DNA of 25,937 nucleotides from contig JBJTBM010000072.1 of assembly GCA_046091365.1 (NCBI GenBank), forward strand, positions 1 through 25,937, read 5' to 3'. The notes under the pieces are model-generated. The model ran no database searches and was not told the DNA's origin. It saw only the letters and a program-made list of their open reading frames with translations. Origin of the DNA: Casp-actino8 sp046091365 (GTDB lineage Bacteria > Actinomycetota > Acidimicrobiia > Acidimicrobiales > Ilumatobacteraceae). Of this stretch, positions 1 to 8,396 are shown one piece after another. The number at the start of each line of letters is the position of its first letter. The stretch's first letter is position 1. The translations under genes and the position numbers were made by a program.

Positions 1-1335
1 GATCTTGCGTTTGGCCTCGGCCTCGGTGCGTTGCATCCGCTCGACCGAGAGAGATTTGAAGAAGTTGTAGAGGTATTCGTTGTACGCGCCGGCGCGCCAC
101 GCCTTGAACCGGCACGAGAGGAACAACTTGTCGCTCCAGTCGACCGCGTTGTCGGCGACCACTGTCTCCACGAGACGTCGGTCGATCTCGAAACGAAAGC
201 CGTGGTCCTCGCCAGACCATTCCCTGACCCGGCGGGTGGGGAAGTCGACGAGCACGTCGGTGTCACCGGCGCGGAGCAGACACGGGGCACCGATGGCATC
301 GCACACCGTGGGAGCGAGCGTCATCAACGGCTCCCACCACGCGCGCAGCCGTCCGACGAGGTCGGGTGCTGGCTGGTGCCACGAGCCCTTGAGGTTTTCG
401 AGGTACGGCAGGTAATCGGCCTGATACCGCTCGAGATATCGACGCTTGTCGTCGAAGATCGCGTGCACCTCGGTGTCGGACACGGGGTGCACGGGGGTCG
501 GGCTCGGGCCGCACTCGATGACCGTGCCGGGCATGTTCATGACGCCGTGTCGACCGGCCGCCGCGAGACGCGCGAGAAACACGGTCTGGTCGGGGAAGAT
601 CGACGTCTCGTCACCGTCGATGACGTTGAACCCGAACAAGTCGGGGTCGAGAAAGCACGGCGGTCCGGCCGATGGTACGACGACCGCGGCATCGAGCGCC
701 TCGACGTACTTCAACGCCCGCGCGAACTGCGACTCGACCTTGAGCCCGACGAGTCGACGAGTCTCGTCCGGCTCGTTCTCGTAGACCATCGGGTACCAGA
801 TGGCGCCCGAGAATTGCAGCCAATGCTGGTCGATCGGACCGTGCGACCGTAACGCCATGGTGTCGTGGGGTCGGCAGTCGTTCTGGTCGACGATGCGATG
901 CACTCCGTCGCTCACCACGAGGGCCGAGTCGCCTCCGGGCCCGTCGGTGATCGAAGTCTCCACGTGGATGGCGACCGTGAGGCCGTCACCGAGATCGACC
1001 TCCTCGCCGTCGACGGTACGCACGAATTGATCGAACCCGAGCGCCCGAAGCCGTCGTTCGAGTTCGTCCGTGGGGAAGTCGGGCAGGAGCACCGGAGTGT
1101 GGCGCGGGATGTTCTCACTCAACCATCGTTCGTCGAGGTGGTCACCGTGAAGATGCGAGACGTACAGGTACGAAGGATGCAGGATTTCGTCGCGCAACGG
1201 ATGCGGCAGTTGGTCGTTGCGCGGGAACACGAACCAGGAACCGAAGAACGCCGGGTGGAACCACGGATCGCACAGGATCGTCCCCTGACGTGCTTCGATG
1301 AGAATGCCGGCGTGCCCGATCGAGGTCGCTCGCAT
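1..1335 (-). CDS. MBL-fold metallo-hydrolase, partial (C-terminus beyond left edge)
   Basis: The reverse strand is open from an ATG at 1335 to the window edge, giving 445 residues without a stop. The N-terminus reads MRATSIGHAGILIE, a typical first strand pair of UlaG/RomA-like metallo-beta-lactamase proteins. The metal motif SHLHGDH lies at residues 60-66 (HxHxDH), so it is probably an active metal-dependent hydrolase. Its length before the edge exceeds a simple MBL domain (about 250 aa). The rest may form a further domain, as in MBL/Rieske proteins related to CMP-Neu5Ac hydroxylase, but no Rieske cysteine/histidine motif is inside the window. An in-frame GTG at 1350 with a GGTAGG-like site upstream is an alternative start. 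It lies about 46 nt downstream of the DUF2510 gene on the same strand, so co-transcription is likely. The substrate is unknown. Confidence 0.75.
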   Translation of the reverse strand, partial: MRATSIGHAGILIEARQGTILCDPWFHPAFFGSWFVFPRNDQLPHPLRDEILHPSYLYVSHLHGDHLDERWLSENIPRHTPVLLPDFPTDELERRLRALGFDQFVRTVDGEEVDLGDGLTVAIHVETSITDGPGGDSALVVSDGVHRIVDQNDCRPHDTMALRSHGPIDQHWLQFSGAIWYPMVYENEPDETRRLVGLKVESQFARALKYVEALDAAVVVPSAGPPCFLDPDLFGFNVIDGDETSIFPDQTVFLARLAAAGRHGVMNMPGTVIECGPSPTPVHPVSDTEVHAIFDDKRRYLERYQADYLPYLENLKGSWHQPAPDLVGRLRAWWEPLMTLAPTVCDAIGAPCLLRAGDTDVLVDFPTRRVREWSGEDHGFRFEIDRRLVETVVADNAVDWSDKLFLSCRFKAWRAGAYNEYLYNFFKSLSVERMQRTEAEAKRKI

Positions 1336-1396
1336 CGTGGTCGCTCGCACGGGATCAACCTACCGATTCACGTGGGAACGATCAGATGGTCCGAGG

Positions 1397-1810
1397 TCAC
1401 GGTGTGGGCGGGTCGCTGTATTTGACGCCACCACGCGAGACGTGGGCGGTCCACTTCGTGCCGTCCCAGTATCGGTACTCGTAACGACCGGCCGGATCCT
1501 TGTACCAGTCCGCGGGTACCGATGGCGTGCTCGTTGCCGCGGTCGTGACGGGGGTCGACACCACGTTGGACGAACCAACGGCGGCCCACCCGTTCTGATC
1601 CGAGGCCGGCACCGGTGTGGGTGTGGTGTTCGACGACACCGGCTCGGGCGACGTATTGGACGCCTTCGTTCGCGACAGGTACGCGACGACCTCGCTGCCC
1701 GTCGACACGATGGAGACGACCGACCAACCTTCCAGAGCCATTGCATTCAGTCGCTCCGGCAGACCGGCGTGCTCGCTCGCGTGGACGGACACTGATGAGA
1801 ATTCCAGCAT
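1397..1810 (-). CDS. DUF2510 domain protein with DUF4177-like N-terminus
   Basis: This encodes 137 aa. Residues 1-47 resemble the small DUF4177 fold, with the pattern LNAMALEGWSVVSIVS followed by a VVAYLSR strand. A Ser/Thr/Pro-rich linker (about 48-99) follows. The C-terminus (about 101-124) is a DUF2510 module, recognised by the WYKDPAGRYEYRYWDGTKW pattern of spaced aromatic residues. DUF2510 is common in actinobacterial, often membrane-associated proteins, but its role is not known. No transmembrane helix or signal peptide is visible. It starts 20 nt after the stop of the ABC ATPase gene and probably belongs to the same leftward transcript. The family call is good; the function is unknown. 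Confidence 0.75.
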   Translation of the reverse strand: MLEFSSVSVHASEHAGLPERLNAMALEGWSVVSIVSTGSEVVAYLSRTKASNTSPEPVSSNTTPTPVPASDQNGWAAVGSSNVVSTPVTTAATSTPSVPADWYKDPAGRYEYRYWDGTKWTAHVSRGGVKYSDPPTP

Positions 1811-1830
1811 GTCGCGAGTGTAGAGCCCGT

Positions 1831-2622
1831 TCAGCCGTCGGTCTCGGCGGACCCCTCCACGGAAACCAAACCGCGAGCCTGGGCCTCCGAGGACGGACCG
1901 TCGAAGATGAGCGCCCCGTCGCGCAATGCGATGGTTCGGCGGGTCTTGCCGACGAAGCCGAGTTCGTGGGTCGCCACCACCAGGGCTGCGCCGGCGTCGG
2001 ACGCTTCGTCGAACAGATCGACGAGCGCCTCCTTGCCCTCGGCGTCGAGACCGACGAACGGCTCGTCGACGAGCATCACGTCGAAGGGGCGCACGAAGGC
2101 GATGGCGATCGCGGCTTTCTGTTTGAGACCGCGGCTGAACCGCGTCGGGAGATCGTCGGCTCGCTCGTAGATGCCGAGTTGACCGAGGAGATCCGCGGCC
2201 CGTTGTTGCCAGTCGCCGCGAGCGTGCAGTCGAGCCGTGTACTCGAGGTGTTCCCACACCGACAGGTCCTCGTAGAAGGTCGGTGTGTCGGCGAGATAAC
2301 TCAGGCGCCGTCGGGCCTCGAGCGAGCCCGGCGCGTGACCGAAGACGGTGACCGACCCCGACGCCGGTTCGAGCAGACCGGTGGCCATGCGCAGGAACGT
2401 GGTCTTGCCCGAGCCGTTGTGCCCGATGAGGGCCACGCGCTCGCCGGCGGCCACCGTCACGTCGAGGGGAAGTAGTGCCGGGCCGTCGCCGTAATCCTTG
2501 GCCAGACGAACCGCCGACACGGCGGCCGACGAGTCCGTCGTGTGACGCGGGGTGGATTCGGAACGAACGGAGTCGGGGTCCGGCGAGGTGGGACGTGACG
2601 GTGGCTTGGGGTGGCGGCTCAT
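1831..2622 (-). CDS. ABC transporter ATP-binding protein
   Basis: This 263-aa protein is a complete ABC nucleotide-binding domain. A hydrophilic Ser/Pro-rich extension (residues 1-35) precedes Walker A GHNGSGKT (67-74), a signature-like FSRGLKQK (about 162-169), Walker B VMLVDEP (182-188) with the catalytic Glu, and the H-loop His in VVATHE (about 219). The signature departs from LSGGQ in the way seen in CcmA/DrrA-type export ATPases. The ATG at 2622 overlaps the TGA of the upstream permease gene in ATGA, so the two are translationally coupled and should form one transporter. The partner has export-type membrane topology; the substrate cannot be read from sequence. Confidence 0.9.
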   Translation of the reverse strand: MSRHPKPPSRPTSPDPDSVRSESTPRHTTDSSAAVSAVRLAKDYGDGPALLPLDVTVAAGERVALIGHNGSGKTTFLRMATGLLEPASGSVTVFGHAPGSLEARRRLSYLADTPTFYEDLSVWEHLEYTARLHARGDWQQRAADLLGQLGIYERADDLPTRFSRGLKQKAAIAIAFVRPFDVMLVDEPFVGLDAEGKEALVDLFDEASDAGAALVVATHELGFVGKTRRTIALRDGALIFDGPSSEAQARGLVSVEGSAETDG

Positions 2623-5153
2623 GACGATGCTCCGTTCCTCTTCTGGCCGCGACTCTCCGCAGCGGCATTGGCGAACCAGTTCTTGATGTCGTCGCGGAAG
2701 CGGATCCAGCCGGCCACCAGACCGCCGAGCAGCACGATCGCGATCGCGGTGCGCGTGGCGGCGGCGGGACCACCGCGACCGTTGTCGATCGCCTCGCGGG
2801 CGGCAACCATCGGCAGGCTTCCGAGCGTGGCGACGACGATGGGCCAGACGGCCTTGACGAGCGACGCCGTGCCCGCCACCTCGGGCGGCATCATGTTCTG
2901 CTGTTGGGTGTTGTTCATTTGGTCGGGCGCCCCCGAGACGATGTTGATGCACGCCCCCGAGACTCCTCCGATGACAGCCGGCACCGCAACGATTGCGGCC
3001 ACCGACAGGTCGTGACGATCGGCGATCCACATGACGAGTGTCATCACCCCGGCCACCGGCACCGCGGCGGTGAGGCACGGGGTCAACAACGCCACGTACA
3101 TGCGACCACGTTCGCGCGGGTAGGCATCGGTGCGGTCGCCATGATCGATCTCCTGGGCCAGTGGCTCACTCAGTTCGAGACCGAGCACGAATAACGCGAC
3201 ACCGCTGCCGATCACGGCTGCCGTCGTACCCTCGTACGCCGCGGTGAGACACAGCGCGGCGATGACCGCCAGAACGAGGATACGGGTGATGCGACTGAGT
3301 GGAAAGCGCAGCAAGCCGTGCCATCCCCGACGCCACTCCGGTGTGAATCGATGTCCTCCGGGAACCTTGAACCACGCTTTGGAACGATTGCGCTCATGAC
3401 TCAACTGTCGACGTAAAAGCGTCACGGTGCGCAGGTCCTGCAGTGTCACCGCGAAGCGCAGTTGGGTCACCAACGTCGACCGTCTGGCGAGAGCTTCCAG
3501 CGACTGTCGTCCGAGCAAGACGAATCCGATAGCGAGCATCACCAGTGCGACAACCGTCGGTACGATCTCGACGGCGCGCGTTCGTTCTCCCCACAGCGCG
3601 AGACCGCCGTTCAGATCGGCGGGCCCGGCGAACCGCGCGCCCGGTAGGGCCGACCAGAATTGCCATCCCAGCAGCCCGCCGCCGATCGCGGTCGCCATCC
3701 AGCCCCGCAAGCGAGCGCCGTGCGCCACGAGTGCGGCGGCCACGAACATCGACCCGGCCGTCGCGCCCCACAACGCACCCGACCATGCCCACGCCATGCT
3801 CGTGCCCGGCAACCGTCGACCGGCCAACTGACCCGCGGTGGCGCCCGCGGCCGCACCGGCGAACACGATCGAGCGCGTTTTCTGGAAGGCCGGACGCAGA
3901 AGCACTCGATGTCGGCTCACGGGCGCCAGCAACACGTGTCGCACGTCGGCGTCCTCGAGCGCCAAGGGTCCGCCGCGGGCTCCGGATCGCAAACCCATGG
4001 CCATGGCGAGAACGAGAGCCAGGCCCAACCATCCCGGGCCGAAACGCGAGACATCGGCGGCCATCGACGTCGCGACCGGCTCGTCGGGCACCAGCCCCGA
4101 GACGAACAGGATGCCGCCGCCGAAGATGAACGCCGCGAGGTACACGCGGTACAAGGCCTCGAACCATTCCAGTTCGGCCAGGCGATTCTTCTGACGCGCG
4201 TGGCGCAACGCCCGCACAGCGTCGAGCGGCGATCGATCCTGATCGTGCGAACCGCTGATCGCGGTGGGAACGCTCACTTCCCCGGTCTCGATCGGGTTCG
4301 TCTCGTCGCTGGCCCATCCCGACCACGACGCGACGAACAGTCGGGGCGGGACGAGTCCTGCGTGTTCGAGCGCAACCACGTCGAGACATGCCGAGACCCC
4401 CGATCCGCAATAGACGACACCCTCGTCGCCGTTGTGCACGCCGAGGCACCTGAAGTGGGCACGCAAGTCGTCGGGTTCGCGCATCCGTCCGTCGATCAAG
4501 GTCGCCGACCATGGTGCGTTCACCGCCGTCGGAACGTGCCCGGCGCGAGGATCGGCCGCCGACGCTCCTGCCGCACCGCTGAATCGCTCGGGTGCGCGGG
4601 CATCGAGCAAAACCGCCGAACGTTCGTCGACGATGCGGCGAACGTCGTCGGTGTCGACCAATCGATCGGCCGGCCAGTCGACGGGATCGAATCGCGCGCT
4701 GCGTGGGGTTCCCACCGGACCGGTCTCGAGTGCGAGACCGCTCGCGAGCCTCCACGCGTCGATTCCACCGTCGAGCAGCGACGCTCGGCGTCCGATCATG
4801 CGCAACATCACCACCAGGCGCGCCGCGGTCATGCCGCCGGTGTCGTCGAAGGCGATCACGTGGGTGTCGTTGCCGATACCCAACCGTCCCATGTGTTTGG
4901 CAAAGGCCGCGGGTGAGGGGAACGGATGACGACCCTCGCTCGGCGACTGCGCGGGTCGGGCGAGATCGCGATCGACGTCGACGAAAACCGAACCCGGTAT
5001 GCGTCCTGCGACGTGGGCTTCGCGCCCATCCCGACCGTCGAGATACCAACGGACATCGGCGAACACCACGTTCGCTGACATCGACAGTGCGATCGCCTCG
5101 TGGGCGGACACCACCACCGGAACGGTCGGGACTTTGGGCTCCAATTCGTCCAA
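2619..5153 (-). CDS. Rhodanese/thiosulfate sulfurtransferase fused to ABC transporter permease
   Basis: One uninterrupted frame of 844 codons holds two unlike proteins. Residues about 15-290 form a tandem-rhodanese sulfurtransferase. The first domain is inactive in type (IAFDDTGGMTAARL). The second has the loop VVYCGSGVSA with the persulfide cysteine near 249. It ends in SWSGWASDETNPIETG, which is where SseA-like enzymes normally end. Residues about 306-844 are a polytopic membrane protein with roughly ten hydrophobic segments (for example near 335-355, 375-392, 640-680, 710-760, 785-830), matching ABC-2/DrrB-like permeases. It is coupled to the ATPase gene by ATGA. The start is uncertain: TTG at 5153 is the most upstream possibility, and GTG codons near 5117 would also give a complete rhodanese fold. 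Confidence 0.8.
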   Translation of the reverse strand: MDELEPKVPTVPVVVSAHEAIALSMSANVVFADVRWYLDGRDGREAHVAGRIPGSVFVDVDRDLARPAQSPSEGRHPFPSPAAFAKHMGRLGIGNDTHVIAFDDTGGMTAARLVVMLRMIGRRASLLDGGIDAWRLASGLALETGPVGTPRSARFDPVDWPADRLVDTDDVRRIVDERSAVLLDARAPERFSGAAGASAADPRAGHVPTAVNAPWSATLIDGRMREPDDLRAHFRCLGVHNGDEGVVYCGSGVSACLDVVALEHAGLVPPRLFVASWSGWASDETNPIETGEVSVPTAISGSHDQDRSPLDAVRALRHARQKNRLAELEWFEALYRVYLAAFIFGGGILFVSGLVPDEPVATSMAADVSRFGPGWLGLALVLAMAMGLRSGARGGPLALEDADVRHVLLAPVSRHRVLLRPAFQKTRSIVFAGAAAGATAGQLAGRRLPGTSMAWAWSGALWGATAGSMFVAAALVAHGARLRGWMATAIGGGLLGWQFWSALPGARFAGPADLNGGLALWGERTRAVEIVPTVVALVMLAIGFVLLGRQSLEALARRSTLVTQLRFAVTLQDLRTVTLLRRQLSHERNRSKAWFKVPGGHRFTPEWRRGWHGLLRFPLSRITRILVLAVIAALCLTAAYEGTTAAVIGSGVALFVLGLELSEPLAQEIDHGDRTDAYPRERGRMYVALLTPCLTAAVPVAGVMTLVMWIADRHDLSVAAIVAVPAVIGGVSGACINIVSGAPDQMNNTQQQNMMPPEVAGTASLVKAVWPIVVATLGSLPMVAAREAIDNGRGGPAAATRTAIAIVLLGGLVAGWIRFRDDIKNWFANAAAESRGQKRNGASS

Positions 5154-5193
5154 GGACTACATCATTGCTGGTCGAAGGGGCATACTGAGAAAG

Positions 5194-5754
5194 ATGGACG
5201 TAAGAATCGTGGAGCTCTTCACGTCCCTGCTGGCGGTGGTCGCTCTGGTCGGAGCGATCGCCCACCTCGTGGCGTCCCGCACGGCATCGTTCGCCGGCGC
5301 GGCGGCCGCGGTGCACGAGTTCGCACTGTGGCTCGCTTGGTCGGTGGCCGCCGTGGCGACCGCCGGGAGCCTGTATTTCAGCGAGGTCGCCGATTACGTG
5401 CCGTGTCGTCTGTGCTGGTTCCAGCGCATCTGCATGTATCCGTTGGCCGGCATCTTGCTGGTGGCCGCGATTCGTCGCGATCGTGCGGTCCGCTGGTACG
5501 CGCTGCCGCTGCTGTCGGCCGGAATCCTGTTGTCGGGTTACCACTACGTCATCGAGTGGCGTCCGTCGTGGGGTGACGGAGCTTGCGCCGTCGGACCGTC
5601 GTGCACCGACGTCTGGTTTCGACGCATGGGCTTCATGACGTTGGCCGGCATGGCGCTGTGCGGCTTCGTCGCGATTCTGGCACTCTTGTTCGTGGCACCA
5701 CGTGGTTCGTCGGAAGACCGGCTTCATTCATCAGAGAGGAACGAGACATCGTGA
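5194..5754 (+). CDS. DsbB/BdbC-like disulfide bond formation protein
   Basis: This 186-aa polytopic membrane protein has four to five hydrophobic segments. The CxxC pair of the DsbB family is in PCRLCWFQR (C71, C74), and a second extracytoplasmic pair is in GACAVGPSC (C131, C137). These are the cysteines that relay electrons from a periplasmic thiol oxidase to quinone. The ATG at 5194 follows a GAGAAAG site. Upstream in-frame codons overlap the divergent rhodanese gene and lack this site. The stop overlaps the GTG of the thioredoxin-like gene (GTGA), so the two are made together. The divergent intergenic space is only about 40 nt. The likely role is oxidation of exported proteins. Confidence 0.88.
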   Translation: MDVRIVELFTSLLAVVALVGAIAHLVASRTASFAGAAAAVHEFALWLAWSVAAVATAGSLYFSEVADYVPCRLCWFQRICMYPLAGILLVAAIRRDRAVRWYALPLLSAGILLSGYHYVIEWRPSWGDGACAVGPSCTDVWFRRMGFMTLAGMALCGFVAILALLFVAPRGSSEDRLHSSERNETS

Positions 5755-6422
5755 ACACGAAGAAGAGCCCTCGTGCTGTGGGCAGCCGGTGGGTGCCGCT
5801 CGCGGTGATCGGGGCCATCGTCGTCGCGTTGATCATCGCGGTTCTGGCCGGTTCGTCGGACACGCCCGGTTCCTCCGACTCGTCGTCGGGATCCGTTCCC
5901 CTGTCCGGTGACGTGGAACAGAATCGCCCGGTGACGGTCGAGGGTCAGGCTCTCGATCCTTTGGCGAACTCGGGTGTGGACGTCTCGATCGGTGCACCGG
6001 CGCCGTCGTTGCTGGGAGCGAGCTTCGATGGTTCGCCGGTGAGCGTCGTCCCCGGTGAGGGCGGTCCGTACATGGTGGTGTTCCTCGCTCACTGGTGTCC
6101 GCACTGCAACGCCGAGGTGCCGCGCTTGATCGAATGGAAGGCCTCCGGTGCGGTTCCCGCCGACCTGAACGTGATCGGTGTGTCCACCGGCGTGGCGTCG
6201 GATCGGCCGAACTTTCCGCCATCGCAATGGGTGGTCGACAAGGGATGGCCGTGGCCCGTGATGGCGGATTCCGTGACACAGGATGCCGCGGTGGCCTACG
6301 GCGTCAGCGGCTATCCGTTCTTCACCATCATCGGGGCCGACGGTTTGGTGAAGGTGCGGGTGTCCGGAGAGGTCGAAGTCGACGCCCTGAGCGAGATCGT
6401 CGCCACCGCGTTGGCGAGCTGA
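5751..6422 (+). CDS. TlpA/ResA-like membrane-anchored thioredoxin-fold protein
   Basis: This encodes 223 aa from a GTG at 5751, supported by AGAGAGGA upstream and by overlap with the dsbB-like stop. An N-terminal anchor (about 14-33, WVPLAVIGAIVVALIIAVLA) is followed by a Ser/Gly linker and an extracytoplasmic thioredoxin fold. The active site is WCPHC (C116, C119), and the cis-proline is in GYPFF (P189). CPHC is typical of oxidising DsbA-like or TlpA-like centres. Next to a DsbB homologue, it is likely the thiol partner that DsbB reoxidises. The stop lies 3 nt from the convergent larC stop, leaving no room for a separate terminator. Confidence 0.88.
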   Translation: MNTKKSPRAVGSRWVPLAVIGAIVVALIIAVLAGSSDTPGSSDSSSGSVPLSGDVEQNRPVTVEGQALDPLANSGVDVSIGAPAPSLLGASFDGSPVSVVPGEGGPYMVVFLAHWCPHCNAEVPRLIEWKASGAVPADLNVIGVSTGVASDRPNFPPSQWVVDKGWPWPVMADSVTQDAAVAYGVSGYPFFTIIGADGLVKVRVSGEVEVDALSEIVATALAS

Positions 6423-6425
6423 GCT

Positions 6426-7604
6426 TCAGCGGGCCGCTTCCTCGGCTCGCCGCAACACCTCGCGGACGGGGATGCCGAGTGCCTCCGCCGCGCGGGCGGC
6501 GTCGTCGAACTCGACCTTCACTCGATGACCGGCGATCTTCACCCGAATCGTCTGTCCGTCGACGACGACCGAAGATTCGGTGCGCGCACTCGGCCAACGT
6601 TCGATGGTGCTTCCTCGCACGCCGAGCGATCCCGTCTCCCGGGTGAGCAACTCGGCGAACTCGGCGGTTCGGACGTCCTCGCACAGCACGTGGACGGTGT
6701 GTGCGGGTCGCCCCTTCTTCATGACGATCGGTGTGATCCAGGCGTCGTGCGCTCCTGCGGCAAGCAGGGACGCCACCGTGTGAGCGAGCACCTCACCGGT
6801 GACGTCGTCGACGTTCACTTCGAGCAGTCGCACGTGTTGTCCGGTGCTTCGGAAAGAGTCGCTGTTCGTTTCACCCACCACCACCTGCACGACGTTGGCC
6901 CGCGTTTCGAAATCAGCGGTGCCAGCGCCGTAGCCGACCGCCGACGTGGTGATGGCGGGCATCGGCCCGAACGAATCGGCGAGCGCGGCCAGGATCGCCA
7001 CCCCGGTGGGCGTGGAGATCTCGCGGGGTTCGTCGAGCCCGAAAGTGGGGATGGATCGACGCGCGCACAAGGCCACCACGGCGGGGCCGGGGTTCGGAAG
7101 TCGACCGTGCGCCGAGGAGATGGAGCCGTGACCCATGGCGATCGGACCGGCGACGATGCGATCGATGTTCAATGCCTCGAGTGCCGCGCACACTCCGACG
7201 ATGTCGACGATGGCGTCGGTGGACCCGACCTCGTGGAATTCGACGTCGGCAACCGCGACACCATGAATGGCGCCTTCGACCTCGGCCAACGTCGAAAAGA
7301 CCGCGCGGGCCCGATCGCGAACTCGATCGGGTAGGTCGGCGGTCGCGAGCATCGCGTCGATGTCGTGCCACGGCCGGTGGTGACGGTGATGATGCTCGTC
7401 GTGCAGATGAACGGCGACGATGGCTCGCGTGGATGCCACCCCACAACGTTGGGTGCGTTCGAAGGCGAGGGCGTAGTCGTCGATTGGAAGCGCGGCCAAG
7501 ATCTCTCCGACCCGCAACTGATCGGCGCCAGCATCGATCAGGGCCGCCAACGTCATGTCGCCGGCGGTGCCGGCCGCGCAATTGAACCACGCCACGCGGG
7601 TCAT
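6426..7604 (-). CDS. larC: Nickel insertion protein LarC (nickel-pincer cofactor biosynthesis)
   Basis: This 392-aa protein begins with MTRVAWFNCAAGTAGDM, the conserved LarC start (family pattern FDCxxGxSGDM). A histidine-rich run near residue 70 (HLHDEHHHRHHRPWHD) fits metal handling. The central region carries FHEVGSTDAIVDIVG and PIAMGHGSISSAHGRLPNPGPA, both family hallmarks. The C-terminal domain has LEVNVDDVTGEVLAHTV and MKKGRPAHTVHVL. LarC inserts nickel by CTP-dependent metallation into the pyridinium dithiocarboxylate mononucleotide made by LarB and LarE. Some bacteria split LarC by a frameshift; here it is one continuous frame. The ATG at 7604 overlaps the TGA of larB. larE and larA are not in the window. 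Confidence 0.92.
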   Translation of the reverse strand: MTRVAWFNCAAGTAGDMTLAALIDAGADQLRVGEILAALPIDDYALAFERTQRCGVASTRAIVAVHLHDEHHHRHHRPWHDIDAMLATADLPDRVRDRARAVFSTLAEVEGAIHGVAVADVEFHEVGSTDAIVDIVGVCAALEALNIDRIVAGPIAMGHGSISSAHGRLPNPGPAVVALCARRSIPTFGLDEPREISTPTGVAILAALADSFGPMPAITTSAVGYGAGTADFETRANVVQVVVGETNSDSFRSTGQHVRLLEVNVDDVTGEVLAHTVASLLAAGAHDAWITPIVMKKGRPAHTVHVLCEDVRTAEFAELLTRETGSLGVRGSTIERWPSARTESSVVVDGQTIRVKIAGHRVKVEFDDAARAAEALGIPVREVLRRAEEAAR

Positions 7605-8350
7605 GCCGACCGACCTCGAATGATTCGCGCTACCGCACAGGCGGCTCCGTATCCGTTGTCGATACCGACCACGGTGATCCCGTTGGCACAGGTGGCGTGC
7701 ATCGCCAACAACGCGGTCACCCCGTCGAGGCCCGATCCGTAACCGACGCTGGTAGGAACGGCGATGACCGGTTTGCCACTGAGTCCACCGATGACGCTGG
7801 CCAACGCGCCTTCCATGCCGGCCACCACCACGATGATGTCGGCGTCCATGACGTCGTCGACGCGATCGAGGAGACGATGAAGTCCGGCCACGCCGACGTC
7901 GGTGATGCGCGACGCGACGATGCCGTGGGCCCGCAAGGCGAGCAAGCACTCGTCGACCACCGGTACGTCGGCGGTGCCGGCCGAGATCACCAACACGTTG
8001 CCGTGATCGATGGGGGCCGGTGCGCGCCACAGCATGGAACCGTTGGCGGTGTCGGCGACTCCGTGGGCCGCTTCGAGGGCCTTGCGCTGATCGTCGTCCG
8101 TGCGGGTGACGAGGACGGCACCACGACCGTGGGCCAGCAGTTCACCCACGATGGAGACGCACTGCTCGGGTGACTTACCGGGCCCGTACACCGCTTCGGG
8201 GGCACCTTGACGCAGGTGACGGTGGTGGTCGACGAGGGTGTCGTCGACCTGGCGGAAGGGCAGTCGCTTCAGTTGCTCGACGGCGTCGTCGGGCGCGATG
8301 CGACCCGCGGAGACGTCGTCGAGGAGGGCCCGCAAGAGTTCCTGATCCAC
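7601..8350 (-). CDS. larB: Pyridinium-3,5-biscarboxylic acid mononucleotide synthase LarB
   Basis: This 249-aa protein is of AIR-carboxylase (PurE-like) type. The N-terminal helical part (LLDDVSAGRIAPDDAVEQLKRLPF) and the DHHRHLRQGAPEAVYGPGKSPEQ motif are characteristic of LarB. The core has VISAGTADVPVVDE, VDDVMDADIIVVVAGMEGAL and GLSGKPVIAVPTSVGYG. LarB carboxylates and hydrolyses nicotinic acid adenine dinucleotide, the first step towards the nickel-pincer nucleotide. The start is taken as GTG at 8350. Reading further upstream would overlap the start region of the divergent pheA gene. It is coupled to larC by a 4-nt overlap. Confidence 0.9.
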   Translation of the reverse strand: MDQELLRALLDDVSAGRIAPDDAVEQLKRLPFRQVDDTLVDHHRHLRQGAPEAVYGPGKSPEQCVSIVGELLAHGRGAVLVTRTDDDQRKALEAAHGVADTANGSMLWRAPAPIDHGNVLVISAGTADVPVVDECLLALRAHGIVASRITDVGVAGLHRLLDRVDDVMDADIIVVVAGMEGALASVIGGLSGKPVIAVPTSVGYGSGLDGVTALLAMHATCANGITVVGIDNGYGAACAVARIIRGRSA

Positions 8351-8396
8351 GTAATCATCCTGCCACTTGAGGTCCCGAGCCGTAGCCTTGACCGTC

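Noticed and set aside
3394..5727. Leftward 777-codon frame overlapping the rhodanese-permease gene
   Set aside because: Arg-rich shadow of a high-GC gene with no family motifs; the 2619-5153 frame has clear domains.
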